Positions 27,554 through 36,877 of a stretch of 64,000 nt of DNA are shown here, one piece after another. The stretch is from Burkholderia sp. WP9 (GTDB lineage Bacteria > Pseudomonadota > Gammaproteobacteria > Burkholderiales > Burkholderiaceae): the NCBI RefSeq assembly GCF_900104795.1, contig NZ_FNTG01000001.1, positions 1,116,001-1,180,000 of the forward strand, read 5' to 3'. The notes under the pieces are model-generated. The model did no database searches. It worked only from the letters and a program-made list of their open reading frames with translations, and was not told the origin of the DNA. The position numbers were made by a program, and so were the translations under genes. Each line of letters begins with the position of its first letter. Within the stretch, counting starts at the first letter, position 1.

Positions 27554-29011
27554 ATGACGACACACGACACAACACAGCACACGACACCTGGCACGCTGAT
27601 CCGCAACGCGGCGGCGATCATGACCGGCGGCCGCGGCTCGGCCGACGATCCCGCGCGCGTGAGCGGTCCTGACATTCGCATTGTCGGCGACACGATTGAA
27701 GCGATCGGCGCGCTCACCCCGCGGCCGGGCGAGACGATCGTCGACGCCACCGATTGCGTCGTCTATCCGGCATGGGTCAACACGCATCATCATCTGTTCC
27801 AGTCGCTGCTCAAGGGCGACACGGCGGGACTGGACGCCACGCTCACGCCGTGGCTCGCCGCGACGCCGTATCGCTTCCGGGCGCTCTTCGACGAGCGGCG
27901 CTTCCGGCTCGCGGCGCGCATCGGCCTGATCGAACTGGCGCGCTCGGGCTGCGCGACGGTGGCCGACCACAACTACGTGTACTACCCGAACATGCCCTTC
28001 GACAGTTCGGCGATTCTCTTCGAAGAGGCCGGGAAGCTCGGCTTGCGTTTCGTGTTGCTGCGCGGCGGCGCGACGCAAACGCGCCAGCTCGAGGCCGAAC
28101 TGCCGACCGCGTTGCGCCCTGAAACACTCGACGCCTACATCGCCGATATCGAACGGCTCGCCACCCGTTTCCACGACGCGTCGCCGCGCGCGATGCAGCG
28201 TGTCGTGATGGCGCCGACCACCGTGCTGTATTCGATCTCGCCTGCCGAAATGCGCGCGACGGCGGCGGTGGCGCGCCGCCTCGGTCTGCGTCTGCATAGC
28301 CATCTCTCGGAGACGGTGGGCTACCAGGACAGCGCGCATGCGATGTACCGGCAATCGCCGGTTGCATTTTGCGGCGAGCACGACTGGCTAGGCAGCGACG
28401 TCTGGTACGCGCATCTCGTCAAGGTCGATGCCGACGAGATCGCGCTGCTGGCGCAAACCGGCACGGGCGTCGCCCATTGTCCGCAGAGCAACGGGCGCCT
28501 CGGCAGCGGCATTTGTCCGGTGCGCGAAATGGCCGATGCGGGGGTGCCGGTGTCGATCGGCGTCGACGGAGCGGCGTCGAACGAAGCGGCCGACATGATC
28601 TCCGAAGTACACATGACATGGCTCGCGCAACGCGCGCGGCGCGGCATGCTCGCGCAGCCCACGTTTCGCGGCGGGAGTTTCGAAGGCGGCGCGAACGCCG
28701 CGAGTGTGGCCGATGTGATTCACTGGGGCACGGCGGGTGGCGCGCGGATCATGGGCCTCGACGAAGTGGGCAGGATTGCGGTGGGTTTCGCCGCGGATCT
28801 CGCGGTATATCGGCTCGACGACCCGCGCTATTTCGGCTTGCACGATCCGGCGATCGGGCCGGTGGCGTCGGGCGGCAGGCCATCGCTCGCGGCACTGTTT
28901 GCTGCTGGAAAGCGCGTGGTGGCCGATGACGGGATCGACGGTGTCGATCTCAAGGAACTGGCGCGCGAGGCGAGGGCGGCTGTGCGGGAGTTGCTGGAGG
29001 AGGTGGTGTGA
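27554..29011 (+). CDS. Amidohydrolase, 8-oxoguanine / isoxanthopterin deaminase-like
   Basis: A 485-residue zinc or iron aminohydrolase of the TrzN/AtzB/guanine-deaminase group. Metal ligands are H78-x-H80 in NTHHH, H250 in HSHLSE (with E253), H287 and D338 in GVDGAASNE. The spacing and the HLSE motif are those of cytosolic N-heterocycle deaminases such as the Pseudomonas 8-oxoguanine deaminase and the isoxanthopterin deaminase. Specificity cannot be settled by eye. It is the last gene of the transport/oxygenase operon, 43 bases after the permease. A product such as urate would fit nearby purine genes. Confidence 0.85.
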   Translation: MTTHDTTQHTTPGTLIRNAAAIMTGGRGSADDPARVSGPDIRIVGDTIEAIGALTPRPGETIVDATDCVVYPAWVNTHHHLFQSLLKGDTAGLDATLTPWLAATPYRFRALFDERRFRLAARIGLIELARSGCATVADHNYVYYPNMPFDSSAILFEEAGKLGLRFVLLRGGATQTRQLEAELPTALRPETLDAYIADIERLATRFHDASPRAMQRVVMAPTTVLYSISPAEMRATAAVARRLGLRLHSHLSETVGYQDSAHAMYRQSPVAFCGEHDWLGSDVWYAHLVKVDADEIALLAQTGTGVAHCPQSNGRLGSGICPVREMADAGVPVSIGVDGAASNEAADMISEVHMTWLAQRARRGMLAQPTFRGGSFEGGANAASVADVIHWGTAGGARIMGLDEVGRIAVGFAADLAVYRLDDPRYFGLHDPAIGPVASGGRPSLAALFAAGKRVVADDGIDGVDLKELAREARAAVRELLEEVV

Positions 29012-29018
29012 GGCAACA

Positions 29019-29087
29019 CCGCCGACAGCGCGGTGAAACGCGAGCCTGTCGGCGGGGCAACCGATGCGGCCAGTGCTGCCGCATCGG
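29019..29087. terminator. Two strong hairpins between convergent genes
   Basis: CCGCCGACAG (29019-29028) pairs with CTGTCGGCGG (29046-29055), with an inner CGCG/CGCG stem. A second stem follows, CCGATGCGG (29061-29069) with CCGCATCGG (29079-29087). Neither has a T run. Their place between facing genes suggests bidirectional transcript ends. Confidence 0.6.
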
Positions 29088-29100
29088 CTGCCGCTGACTA

Positions 29101-29703
29101 GTGCAGCAACTGGCTCAGTTCAAACTGCGCTACCCCGATCTGCGTCTGAAGTTGTCTTTCCATTTGCTGGTATTGGTGCCGCCGGTCGTTGAGTTGGTGG
29201 ATTTGGGGCAGTAGAGTGTTCAACTCCCCTCTCAGTTTCGCCATATCATCGTTGAAGCGGGTGAGCTCCGCGCGAATGGTTTGCCTTCGATCACGGAGCT
29301 CGCGAATGCGCATGTCCACTTGCGGGTCGTGAGGCTGACCTGTGCTTTCGAGTTGTTGAAGCTGGGCGATCAGGTTGGCGCTCTCCTGTTCTGTCTGATT
29401 TTTCCGCTGCAGCAGGTCCGCCTTCCGTTGTTCCGTGGTTGTTTGAAGCCCGCGTATCTCCTCGAGCCTTCGCGCGGTCGACAGCACATCCTGCGTGACG
29501 GTTTGCAGTTGCGTTTGCAAGTGAGCCAATGTCTGATGTGCCTGCTGGATCTGGTAGGCCTTCTGCTCGTCGCCCACGGCAGTGTGTCGGTCTCTGGACT
29601 CGTTTCCGCCGCCTCGCAGGCCGACAGCGTCATGCGGCTTCCAGCTGCCGTCCGGCCGACGCTCGATCGGCACGCCCGGCTCGGCCGGTTTGTCTGGTTG
29701 CAC
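29101..29703 (-). CDS. Distal part of an interrupted large protein (coiled coil)
   Basis: This open frame is in exactly the same reading frame as the 566-residue frame upstream, separated from it only by a TAA at 29731-29733. It begins on a GTG that is a valine codon in the joined reading (TWRVVQPD). Residues 1-40 continue the upstream repeat-like segment (PGVPIERRPDGSWKPHD, then VGLRGGG). Residues 45-200 are a Gln/Leu/Arg-rich coiled coil. It lacks a clear ribosome-binding site, so it is probably a severed C-terminus rather than a separate gene. Similar DGxW...VGLRGG segments occur, as I remember, in secreted toxins and effectors of plant-associated bacteria. Confidence 0.6.
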
Positions 29704-29730
29704 GACGCGCCACGTCTGGTTGGCCGTGTC

Positions 29731-31431
29731 TTAGCGCACCGGATAGCTCTGGCCGTGATCCTGAATGTACCTCTGCCCCTTCGAATCGATCAGGACTCCG
29801 GCGTGCGCTGGGTCCGGCTGCAACGTGCCTGAAGGTTGTGCCGCGTAGCGCGACGGCAGCACGGGCGTATCCGGCGCGTGTTGATGGGCGGATCCGGTGG
29901 GGCTCGGGTCTTTCGTCTCGCTGCCGCTGCCCGCGAAATTGCGCTCGAACACATCCACCGAACCGGCGGGCAGCGACGCAGACGGCTCGGGGTGGAGCGC
30001 GCCGCCAGTGGACGAAGGGTGCTCGCCGACGCCGGGGAGGTGTTCCCCTTCGGGTCCCAGACCGCCGAGCAACAGGCCGCCGATTGCCGTTCCGGCGTCG
30101 ATCAGGCCCACCTGTCCACGGCTCAATCCGCCATGATCGGGAAATTCGGCATCGAGCAACCTGGTCGCCAGCCAGTCCGCGCCCGGGATCGGCGACAGGT
30201 CGGCGAACACGCGGCCAACGCCGTAGAGAATCTTGTCCGCAAGGTCGGGAATAGCCTCGCGCAGCATTTCGCGGTTTTTCCCGTCGATGTCCTTGAGCGC
30301 GCCGCCGTAGTTCTTCGCGAGATTGTCGACGTAGTCCTTGTCGGGTGCAGGTGGATTGTTGGCGACGTCCTCGAAGGTCTGCTTTTCAACGTGGCTCAGG
30401 CCCTCTCCGGGCTTGTCCATCGTCTTCAGCGCCTGGTCCTGCAAGGCCTGCATGCGACGATGTATCGACGAGCCTGGATCCGCCATGCCCTGCTGGAACG
30501 TCAGCAGATCTTGCGCGATCTGCTCAGGCGGGCGCTGACGCGCCGATGATGTGGCGCGCTCCTGGCTCGAATAGCCGTCGTCGGAAAGCAGCTTCTCCAT
30601 TACCGACTGGTACGGGAAGGTCTTCGCATAGGCGGGCTTGCGCGTATCGTCATCCCAGTCGGGATCGTCTGAGGTTTTCGGCAGTTTGATTTTGTCAGGC
30701 TTGTACTGCTGCGCCGCGTCGAGAATGTCGTTCACGCGGGCGGCCGAATCGTTCCATGACTTCTGAGTCGCCGCGTAGACGTCGCCAGCCTTGTTGAGGA
30801 TATCGCGCTGCATATCAGTCTTGATCTTGACGGCCTGCGCGAAGCTGGCCTCGCGTTGCTGCGCTGTCGCGGCCGGTGCGCTGAATGCGCTGTACTGGTC
30901 GCGCAACTGCTGCAAGCGTTGCGTGCCGGCGTCGCCGAGCAGCCCGGCGCCAGTCGGCATATTGAACACGGCATTCATGCGTTTGAGCGGATCGGCGCGA
31001 GTCTGCTCCAGCTGGGAAATCACGTCTGCTTTAAGTTGCTGGATAGCGGCGTCACGTTGGGCGTCCGGTTCGCCGATCACGGCTTTCGCCCGCGCGGCGA
31101 AGCCCTCACGGGTTTCCTCGTCCATCTGCGCCGTAGCGGCCGCGAGACCCTCCAGACGTATCCGCGCGTTAGCGAAGCCTCGCGGGTAGCCGGTCGTCAG
31201 CAGGTTCGTCGTCGATTCCTGAGCTTGCGTGACTTTCGTGTCGTTTGCGTAGTTGATCGATTGGTTGCCACCGTCATACTTGTTCAGCATGGTTTGGGCG
31301 AATTCGGCCGGCGTGGTCGTGTCTTTCGGCGCCACGGTTGCGAGCTTCGGGGCGACAGCGTTGTGCTGGCTCGGCAGCCTGCCGGGTGCGTTCCCGGACG
31401 GAATGCGAAAATCGGAGACGGAGTTTGTCAT
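29731..31431 (-). CDS. Large effector-like protein, N-terminal 566 residues before an in-frame stop
   Basis: A 566-residue hydrophilic protein. It has a Ser/Pro/Asn-rich N-terminus without an export signal, as in type III effectors. Helical, Gln/Ala/Asp-rich regions (about 60-400), a short hydrophobic Gly/Leu stretch (about 450-475) and a Pro/Ser/His-rich linker follow. It ends SKGQRYIQDHGQSYPVR directly at TAA. Homologous segments, as I recall them, continue YPVR-Y-D...TWRVV, and here the next codons read DTANQTWRVVQPD. The stop thus replaces a probable Tyr codon. No type III secretion genes are in the window and no PIP box was found upstream. Function unknown. Confidence 0.65.
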   Translation of the reverse strand: MTNSVSDFRIPSGNAPGRLPSQHNAVAPKLATVAPKDTTTPAEFAQTMLNKYDGGNQSINYANDTKVTQAQESTTNLLTTGYPRGFANARIRLEGLAAATAQMDEETREGFAARAKAVIGEPDAQRDAAIQQLKADVISQLEQTRADPLKRMNAVFNMPTGAGLLGDAGTQRLQQLRDQYSAFSAPAATAQQREASFAQAVKIKTDMQRDILNKAGDVYAATQKSWNDSAARVNDILDAAQQYKPDKIKLPKTSDDPDWDDDTRKPAYAKTFPYQSVMEKLLSDDGYSSQERATSSARQRPPEQIAQDLLTFQQGMADPGSSIHRRMQALQDQALKTMDKPGEGLSHVEKQTFEDVANNPPAPDKDYVDNLAKNYGGALKDIDGKNREMLREAIPDLADKILYGVGRVFADLSPIPGADWLATRLLDAEFPDHGGLSRGQVGLIDAGTAIGGLLLGGLGPEGEHLPGVGEHPSSTGGALHPEPSASLPAGSVDVFERNFAGSGSETKDPSPTGSAHQHAPDTPVLPSRYAAQPSGTLQPDPAHAGVLIDSKGQRYIQDHGQSYPVR

Positions 31432-31657
31432 AGGGCATTTCGTTATGTTTAAGGGACGCTGCGTTGCAACCCATTGAGGCGGATTGCCATAACGATGAAA
31501 ACACCTCGGACAGGGCGCCGTGTGTTACCGGAGGATGACCACGCGAGCGCGACGCGCATCTCCGGTGACTGCCGTCGAACGAAAAAGCGCAAGCCTTGCA
31601 GCGCAAGGCCAACTCTAGAACACGCTGACCTCCACACTTACAAACAAGCGCTTGACC

Positions 31658-31963
31658 ATGCCCGTCATTCAGCGCACCGTGGACGAGAACCCTTTCTCGC
31701 GGGAGTACGAAATGTCCCTCAACTTCCCGAACCCAAGCCGCAGCTATGACGCCTCGCACCACTGCGTCAATTTTTGGGGCTACGACAATGCGCGCGAAAT
31801 CGCTTTCGTCGTCACCCGTTCGGTGATTTCTAATCTGAGCCCCAGTGTGGGCGCCGACGAACCGGCCGTGCTTGCGGCGTTCGACCGGCATCGCGAGCAA
31901 ATCCTGACGCTCGCTCGCGGGCTGTATCTCGGCGGCCCGCAAAACCGCTACACGATTTCCTGA
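31658..31963 (+). CDS. DUF1488 family protein
   Basis: A 101-residue protein matching DUF1488 from about residue 18: LNFPNPSRSYDASHHCVNFW, then AREIAFVVT and a final FDRHREQILTLARGLY. DUF1488 members are small cytosolic proteins of unknown role. A TTG at 31652 is an alternative start; the family domain itself starts near an ATG at 31709. It is divergent from the interrupted gene and convergent with the LysR gene after it. Confidence 0.75.
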   Translation: MPVIQRTVDENPFSREYEMSLNFPNPSRSYDASHHCVNFWGYDNAREIAFVVTRSVISNLSPSVGADEPAVLAAFDRHREQILTLARGLYLGGPQNRYTIS

Positions 31964-32003
31964 CGCGGCACGGCGTGCCGCGCAAACGTCGCCGAAGCGA
32001 GAC

Positions 32004-32933
32004 TCAGGCCGCCGGTTCGCGCGGCGCGCCGCCCGTGAGCGAAACGACAAATTCGAAAAACGCACGGACCTTTGCGGGCGGATGATGCCGCGAAGGATAG
32101 AGCGCATACAGCGGATACAGCTCGTCGCCCCAATCCGGAAAGAGCTCGACCAGTTTGCCGCTCGCCATGAGCGATTCGGCGCCGAGCGCGAGAATCTGCG
32201 CGACGCCCTGACCGGCTGCGCAGGCACTATGCAAGGTGCCCACGTCGTTGACGGTCAAACGGCCTTGCGGCGTAATCACGGTCTTTTTGCGGCCGCGATG
32301 AAATTCCCAGCTGAACGGGTAGCCCGTCAGCGGATCGCGGAATTTGATGCACACATGCTTGCCGCTTTCGAGTTCGGCCGGATTCACCGGATGCCCATGC
32401 TTCTTCAGATACGACGGCGCGGCCACGGTGAGAATCCGTGTGTCCAGCAGCTTGCGGGCAATCAGCGTCGATACTGGCGGATCGCCGAAACGGATCGCGA
32501 GATCGAAACCGTCGGCGACCATATCGCCCAACTGGTCGCGGGTGATCAGTTCGAGCTGCAGGTCGGGGTGCCGGTCGACAAACCCGCCCAGCCTTGGCCC
32601 AAGCACGAGCCGCGAAAAGAACGGATCCATGTTCACGCGCAAACGTCCGCGAACAGCGGTCGCGCCCTGCGCGGCGGATGCCGCGGCTTCTTCGAGTCCG
32701 CCCAGAAGCGGCACGATCTGTTCGTAGAAGCGCCGGCCTTCGTCGGTCAACGCGACCGAGCGCGTGGTGCGATCGAAAAGCCGGATGCCGAGCCGCGCTT
32801 CGAGCCGTGCGACCGAACGGCTGACCCCGGATTGCGACATGTCGAGCGCTTCGCCAGCGGCCGCAAAACTGCCGCAATCGACGATCGCCGTCAAGACGCC
32901 CATGCCGTTCAGCATGCGCTCGTCAAATGGCAT
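32004..32933 (-). CDS. LysR-family transcriptional regulator
   Basis: A 309-residue regulator with an N-terminal winged helix (about 5-65) containing FAAAGEALDMSQSGVSRSVA and RLFDRTTRSVALTDEG. An effector domain follows, with DGFDLAIRFGDPP and IARKLLDTRILTVA, features of the large AaeR/DmlR-like subgroup. Its target is unknown. The region 32934-33225 upstream shows no gene. Confidence 0.92.
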   Translation of the reverse strand: MPFDERMLNGMGVLTAIVDCGSFAAAGEALDMSQSGVSRSVARLEARLGIRLFDRTTRSVALTDEGRRFYEQIVPLLGGLEEAAASAAQGATAVRGRLRVNMDPFFSRLVLGPRLGGFVDRHPDLQLELITRDQLGDMVADGFDLAIRFGDPPVSTLIARKLLDTRILTVAAPSYLKKHGHPVNPAELESGKHVCIKFRDPLTGYPFSWEFHRGRKKTVITPQGRLTVNDVGTLHSACAAGQGVAQILALGAESLMASGKLVELFPDWGDELYPLYALYPSRHHPPAKVRAFFEFVVSLTGGAPREPAA

Positions 32934-33225
32934 GTGAGAGTCCTTTGTTATGCATTAATGCGTGACATGCTAACGCGAAAGTCCGTTTGAATTCACGCGC
33001 CAAAACGGGGAAACGCCGCCTGGTAAGGCGGACGAATGATGTCATGTCATGAGTGGAATGACAGCCGCGCTACCGCGTCAATCACGCTGCGGGCGTCAAT
33101 CTGCATGAGCTCGTCCGATGCAACAGGAACATGCGGCTCTCGTCATGCATTGGGCATACTTGGATGGAATAGCGGACAACGCGGAATCGCGCGTATTTTT
33201 ATTGCGCGCGCCGCCGATGGTCCCG

Positions 33226-34653
33226 TCAGCGGCCCGCGCCTTGGGTCGCTTGCGCGCGCACGGTGCGCGAGGCAGGTGTTTCGTCGAGGTGACGAAACAC
33301 CCAGGCCGATACGAGCGTGATCACGCCGACACACACGAAGGCGAGCCGAAACCCGAGCGCGGCCGATCCCACTTGCGCGGAAAAGAGATTCACGAGGCCG
33401 CCGCCGATCGACACGCCCAGCCCGATCGCGAGCATCTGCACCATGGAAAAGAGGCTGTTGCCACTGCCGGCGTCGGCATGCGAGAGGTCTTTGAGCGTGA
33501 CGCTGTTCATCGCCGCGAATTGCATGGAGTTGGACGCCCCGAACACCGCCAGAATCGCGATCCCGACCACGAGCGGCGTGTCGCGCGTGATCAGTGCAAA
33601 GGCCACGATCGACGAGCCGACGATCACGGTATTGACGAGCAGGAACGTGTCATAGCCATAACGGCGCACGAGCGGCGCGATCCAGCGTTTGGCGACGGTG
33701 CCGGCCAGCGCCGCGGGCAGCATCATCAGCCCCGAATGCAGCGGCGAATAGCCCAGTTGCAATTGCAGCAGCAAGGGCACGAGGAACGGCACGGCACTCG
33801 AACCGATGCGGCACACCAGGTTGCCGATCAGACCGACGCTGAAATTCGGCTCGCGAAAGAGCGCAAGCTTGAAGAGCGGATTGGCGCGGCGTTTCGCGTA
33901 CGGAATGTAGGCGAGCGCGCTCACGGCGGCGAGCACGAAGAGCGCCGCCGACCAGGCCAGCCGATGCGTCGGCATGGGCGCGTCGACAGCGAGCGAAAAC
34001 GCGATCATGCACAGCGACAGCAGCGCGCAGCCGATGAAGTCGAACGGCGGCGCCTGGGTTTCGCCATGCGCCGGCAGGAAGCGTTGCACCGCATACAGGC
34101 CCACGGCGCCGATCGGCACATTGATCAGGAAAATCCAGTGCCACGTGATCGCCTGCACGAACCAGCCGCCGAGCGTCGGCCCGGCGATCGGCCCCAGTTG
34201 TCCCGCGACCGAAATGAACGCGAGTGCCGCCACGTACTGCTCGCCCGTCACGCTGCGTAAGACCGCGAGCCGTCCGATCGGCAGCAGCATCGAGCCGCCC
34301 ACACCTTGCAGCACGCGCGCCAGCACCAGCTGGCCGAGCGTATGCGCGCTCGCGCAGCAGATCGAGCCGATCACGAACAGGAGGATTGCCACGAAATAGA
34401 CGCGCCGCGTGCCGAAGCGGTCGGCGAGCCAGCCGGAGGCCGGCGTGAGCATCGCCATGGTCAAGGTGTACGCGACCACGATCGGCTGCATGGCGAGTGG
34501 CGCGACGTGCAAGCTGTTTGCAATCGACGGCAACGCCGTATTGACGATCGTCGTGTCGAGCGACTGCATGAAAAAGCCGGCGGCGACGATCCACAGCAGT
34601 GCGGTCTGGGAAGAATCCTTGGTCATCTTTAACGGGCGGCGGGGCGGCGGCAT
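33226..34653 (-). CDS. MFS multidrug exporter, DHA2 (EmrB/QacA) type
   Basis: A 475-residue inner-membrane protein with about 13-14 hydrophobic segments. It has the DHA2 landmarks MQSLDTTIVNTALPSIA (motif D1), GWLADRFGTRRVY (motif A) and VGGSMLLPIGRLAVL (motif C). It probably exports drugs or metabolites by proton antiport. It is divergent from the LysR gene at 34788, which may control it. An internal ATG at 34626 is an alternative start; neither has a strong ribosome-binding site. No membrane-fusion partner (EmrA) is encoded beside it. Confidence 0.92.
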   Translation of the reverse strand: MPPPRRPLKMTKDSSQTALLWIVAAGFFMQSLDTTIVNTALPSIANSLHVAPLAMQPIVVAYTLTMAMLTPASGWLADRFGTRRVYFVAILLFVIGSICCASAHTLGQLVLARVLQGVGGSMLLPIGRLAVLRSVTGEQYVAALAFISVAGQLGPIAGPTLGGWFVQAITWHWIFLINVPIGAVGLYAVQRFLPAHGETQAPPFDFIGCALLSLCMIAFSLAVDAPMPTHRLAWSAALFVLAAVSALAYIPYAKRRANPLFKLALFREPNFSVGLIGNLVCRIGSSAVPFLVPLLLQLQLGYSPLHSGLMMLPAALAGTVAKRWIAPLVRRYGYDTFLLVNTVIVGSSIVAFALITRDTPLVVGIAILAVFGASNSMQFAAMNSVTLKDLSHADAGSGNSLFSMVQMLAIGLGVSIGGGLVNLFSAQVGSAALGFRLAFVCVGVITLVSAWVFRHLDETPASRTVRAQATQGAGR

Positions 34654-34787
34654 GAGCGGGCGGCAGCCGGAACCGGAGCATTCGGTGGGGCGATTCCGTC
34701 ATCATATTGACATCCTCGTCAATCGGGAACCCCACTAGAGGCGCTGACTGTTATCGACTTTGCCGATAAGCGAGGCGACAATGGCTC

Positions 34788-35648
34788 ATGCTCAATCCCA
34801 TCTGGCTCAAGACCTTTTCGACCGTCGCCGCGTGCCACAGCTTTACCGAGGCGGGACGGCGGCTCGACCTCACGCAATCGAGCGTCAGCGAACACATCCG
34901 AAGGCTCGAAGAGAGCGTCGGCCGGCGCCTGTTCGTGCGCGACACCCATTCGCTTGCCATGACGCCCGACGGCGAAGCCATGCTCGCGCACGCCAGCGTG
35001 ATTCTGCAGGCGCTGGCGCGGGCGGAGTCGCAGTTTCGCGCGCCGCGTCTGAAAGGCCGCGTGCGGCTCGGTTCCTCGGACGATGTCGCGCTCGGCCCGC
35101 TGCCGACGGTGCTGGCGGCCTTTCGCAACGCGCATCCGGATGTCGAACTGGAAATCACTATCGGCATGACCGGCAAGCTGTACGAACTGCTCGATGCGGG
35201 GGCGATCGATCTGCTGGTCGGCAAGCGGCGGCTCGGCGACCGGCGCGGCGTGCCGCTCTTCACCGGTCGGCTGGAGTGGCTGGCGCGCGCCGGCACGCTG
35301 GTCGACCTGAGCCAGCCGTTGCCGCTGATTCTGGTCGCGGAGCCGAGCGTGACGCGGGCCGTCGTGCTCGACGCGCTCGCCGAGGCCGGCTTTAGCTGGC
35401 AACTGGTGTGCACGAGCAGCAGTCACGCGGGTTGTATCGCGGCCGCGCGCGGCGGGCTCGGCATCACGGTTCGTCCGCAGTATCTGGCCGCGCGGGGGCT
35501 TGCGCCGCCGCTGAACACGGCGAGTCTGCCGGTGCTGCCGTCGGTGGAATTCATCGCTCTCGCGGCGAAACGGTTAAGCCGGCCGGCGGGCACGTTGCTG
35601 AAGCTGCTGCACGACAGTGATTTGCGCGGATCGTGGATCGGGGAATGA
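34788..35648 (+). CDS. LysR-family transcriptional regulator
   Basis: A 286-residue regulator with the winged helix at its start (MLNPIWLKTFSTVAACHSF, then LDLTQSSVSEHIRRLE and RLFVRDTHSLAMTPDG) and a LysR effector domain with VRLGSSDDVALGPLP. Its divergence from the DHA2 exporter gene, with 134 bases between the starts, is the classic LysR target arrangement. The inducer is unknown. Confidence 0.92.
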   Translation: MLNPIWLKTFSTVAACHSFTEAGRRLDLTQSSVSEHIRRLEESVGRRLFVRDTHSLAMTPDGEAMLAHASVILQALARAESQFRAPRLKGRVRLGSSDDVALGPLPTVLAAFRNAHPDVELEITIGMTGKLYELLDAGAIDLLVGKRRLGDRRGVPLFTGRLEWLARAGTLVDLSQPLPLILVAEPSVTRAVVLDALAEAGFSWQLVCTSSSHAGCIAAARGGLGITVRPQYLAARGLAPPLNTASLPVLPSVEFIALAAKRLSRPAGTLLKLLHDSDLRGSWIGE

Positions 35649-35700
35649 GGGCGCGCAGGCGGCGCGTGCGCGATACAACGCGCCGCTTCGCGTGTTCGGA

Positions 35701-36798
35701 TCAGGCGGGCAGCGTGGCAGCGAGCTTGTCGAACTCCGTCGCCCACTCCGCGCGCCACGTGTTGCGCGTGGCCTCGTCGACCCACGCGCCGTCAATCCCG
35801 TTCAGCATGAATTGCCGCAGTTCCGCGACGCTGAACCCGAAGTGGCTGTACATCAACTGCCATGCTTCGCTCGGGTTCACTTTGTGCAGCGTGGGGTCGT
35901 CGGTATTCGGATGGATCTTCAGGCCGAGTTGCGGCATGCGCCGCAGCGGATGTTGTTCAGCCCACACGTCCGGGGCCAGCGTACGCAGGTAGTACGAGTT
36001 GGTCGGCACCACGGTGAAGACGATGCCCCGCGCGGCATATTGCTCGGCCAGTTGCGGATTGTCCACGATCGTATAGCCGTGATCGATGCGGTCGCACTGC
36101 AGCAGATCGACGGCGGTTTCGACATTGCGCCACGGCATGCCGAATTCGCCCGCGTGCGCGGTGGTTTTGAAGCCAGCGTTGCGCGCGTGGCGATATGCCT
36201 TCCAGAACAGTTCCGGCGGCCGGTCGTTCTCGCGATAGTCGATGCCGAGGCCCGCCACTTCGTCGGCGCGGTTGGCGCACATCCAGGCGACCAGTGCGAC
36301 GGCTTCGTCGGGATCGGCTTCGCGATCGATGCTCGGGATCAGCCGCGCGCTGATGCCGAAGTCGCGCGCGGCGTCGCGAATGGCGGTGACGATTGCCGCT
36401 TGCGCATCGGCATAGGCGATGTGCGAGACGCGCACCGTGCCCGTAGGATTCCAGAAGAATTCGCTGTGACGAACCTGATGCGCGGCGGCATCGGCGAGAT
36501 ATTCGTAGGCGATACGGCGCAGATCGTCCGCTTGCGTGAGCAGATGTTCGTCGAGCGCGCGCAGCACGCGCAGCACGCCGACCGGTTTTTCGCCACGCTT
36601 GTAGAAAGAATCGATTTCCTCGCGACTGAGCGGCGCATGGCTTTTTTCGGCCAGCGCGATAAACGTCTCATGACGCACCGCGCCCAGCAGGTGGCAGTGC
36701 AATTCGGCTTTCGGCAGTGCCTTGAAGAAGGCGCGATGCGCGTCGGTCAGCCCGATGTTCAGACGCGATGCGGGCACGTTACCCATTGTCTCTTTCAT
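35701..36798 (-). CDS. add: Adenosine deaminase / adenosine-adenine aminohydrolase
   Basis: A 365-residue metal-dependent deaminase with HxH in ELHCHLLG (residues 34 and 36 from this start), THAGE-type TTAHAGEFG, HGYTI and NTDDPTLHK, the ligands and catalytic residues of adenosine deaminases. It converts adenosine to inosine, though some members prefer adenine or N6-modified purines. It follows the purine permease gene by about 80 bases on the same strand. The frame is open to a TTG at 36825; I prefer ATG 36798. It convergently faces the LysR gene. Confidence 0.88.
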   Translation of the reverse strand: MKETMGNVPASRLNIGLTDAHRAFFKALPKAELHCHLLGAVRHETFIALAEKSHAPLSREEIDSFYKRGEKPVGVLRVLRALDEHLLTQADDLRRIAYEYLADAAAHQVRHSEFFWNPTGTVRVSHIAYADAQAAIVTAIRDAARDFGISARLIPSIDREADPDEAVALVAWMCANRADEVAGLGIDYRENDRPPELFWKAYRHARNAGFKTTAHAGEFGMPWRNVETAVDLLQCDRIDHGYTIVDNPQLAEQYAARGIVFTVVPTNSYYLRTLAPDVWAEQHPLRRMPQLGLKIHPNTDDPTLHKVNPSEAWQLMYSHFGFSVAELRQFMLNGIDGAWVDEATRNTWRAEWATEFDKLAATLPA

Positions 36799-36877
36799 GT
36801 CGGTATGGTATTCGGTAGTGCGCAAAACTCAGTGTAGTGCGAATGCAAGGTGAACTCGTGGCGCGAAGGCGCGGGGC

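Noticed and set aside
31432..31657. Searched for a PIP/hrp box (TTCG-N16-TTCG) before the effector-like gene
   Set aside because: Only adjacent TTCG copies near 31577-31584; spacing does not fit.
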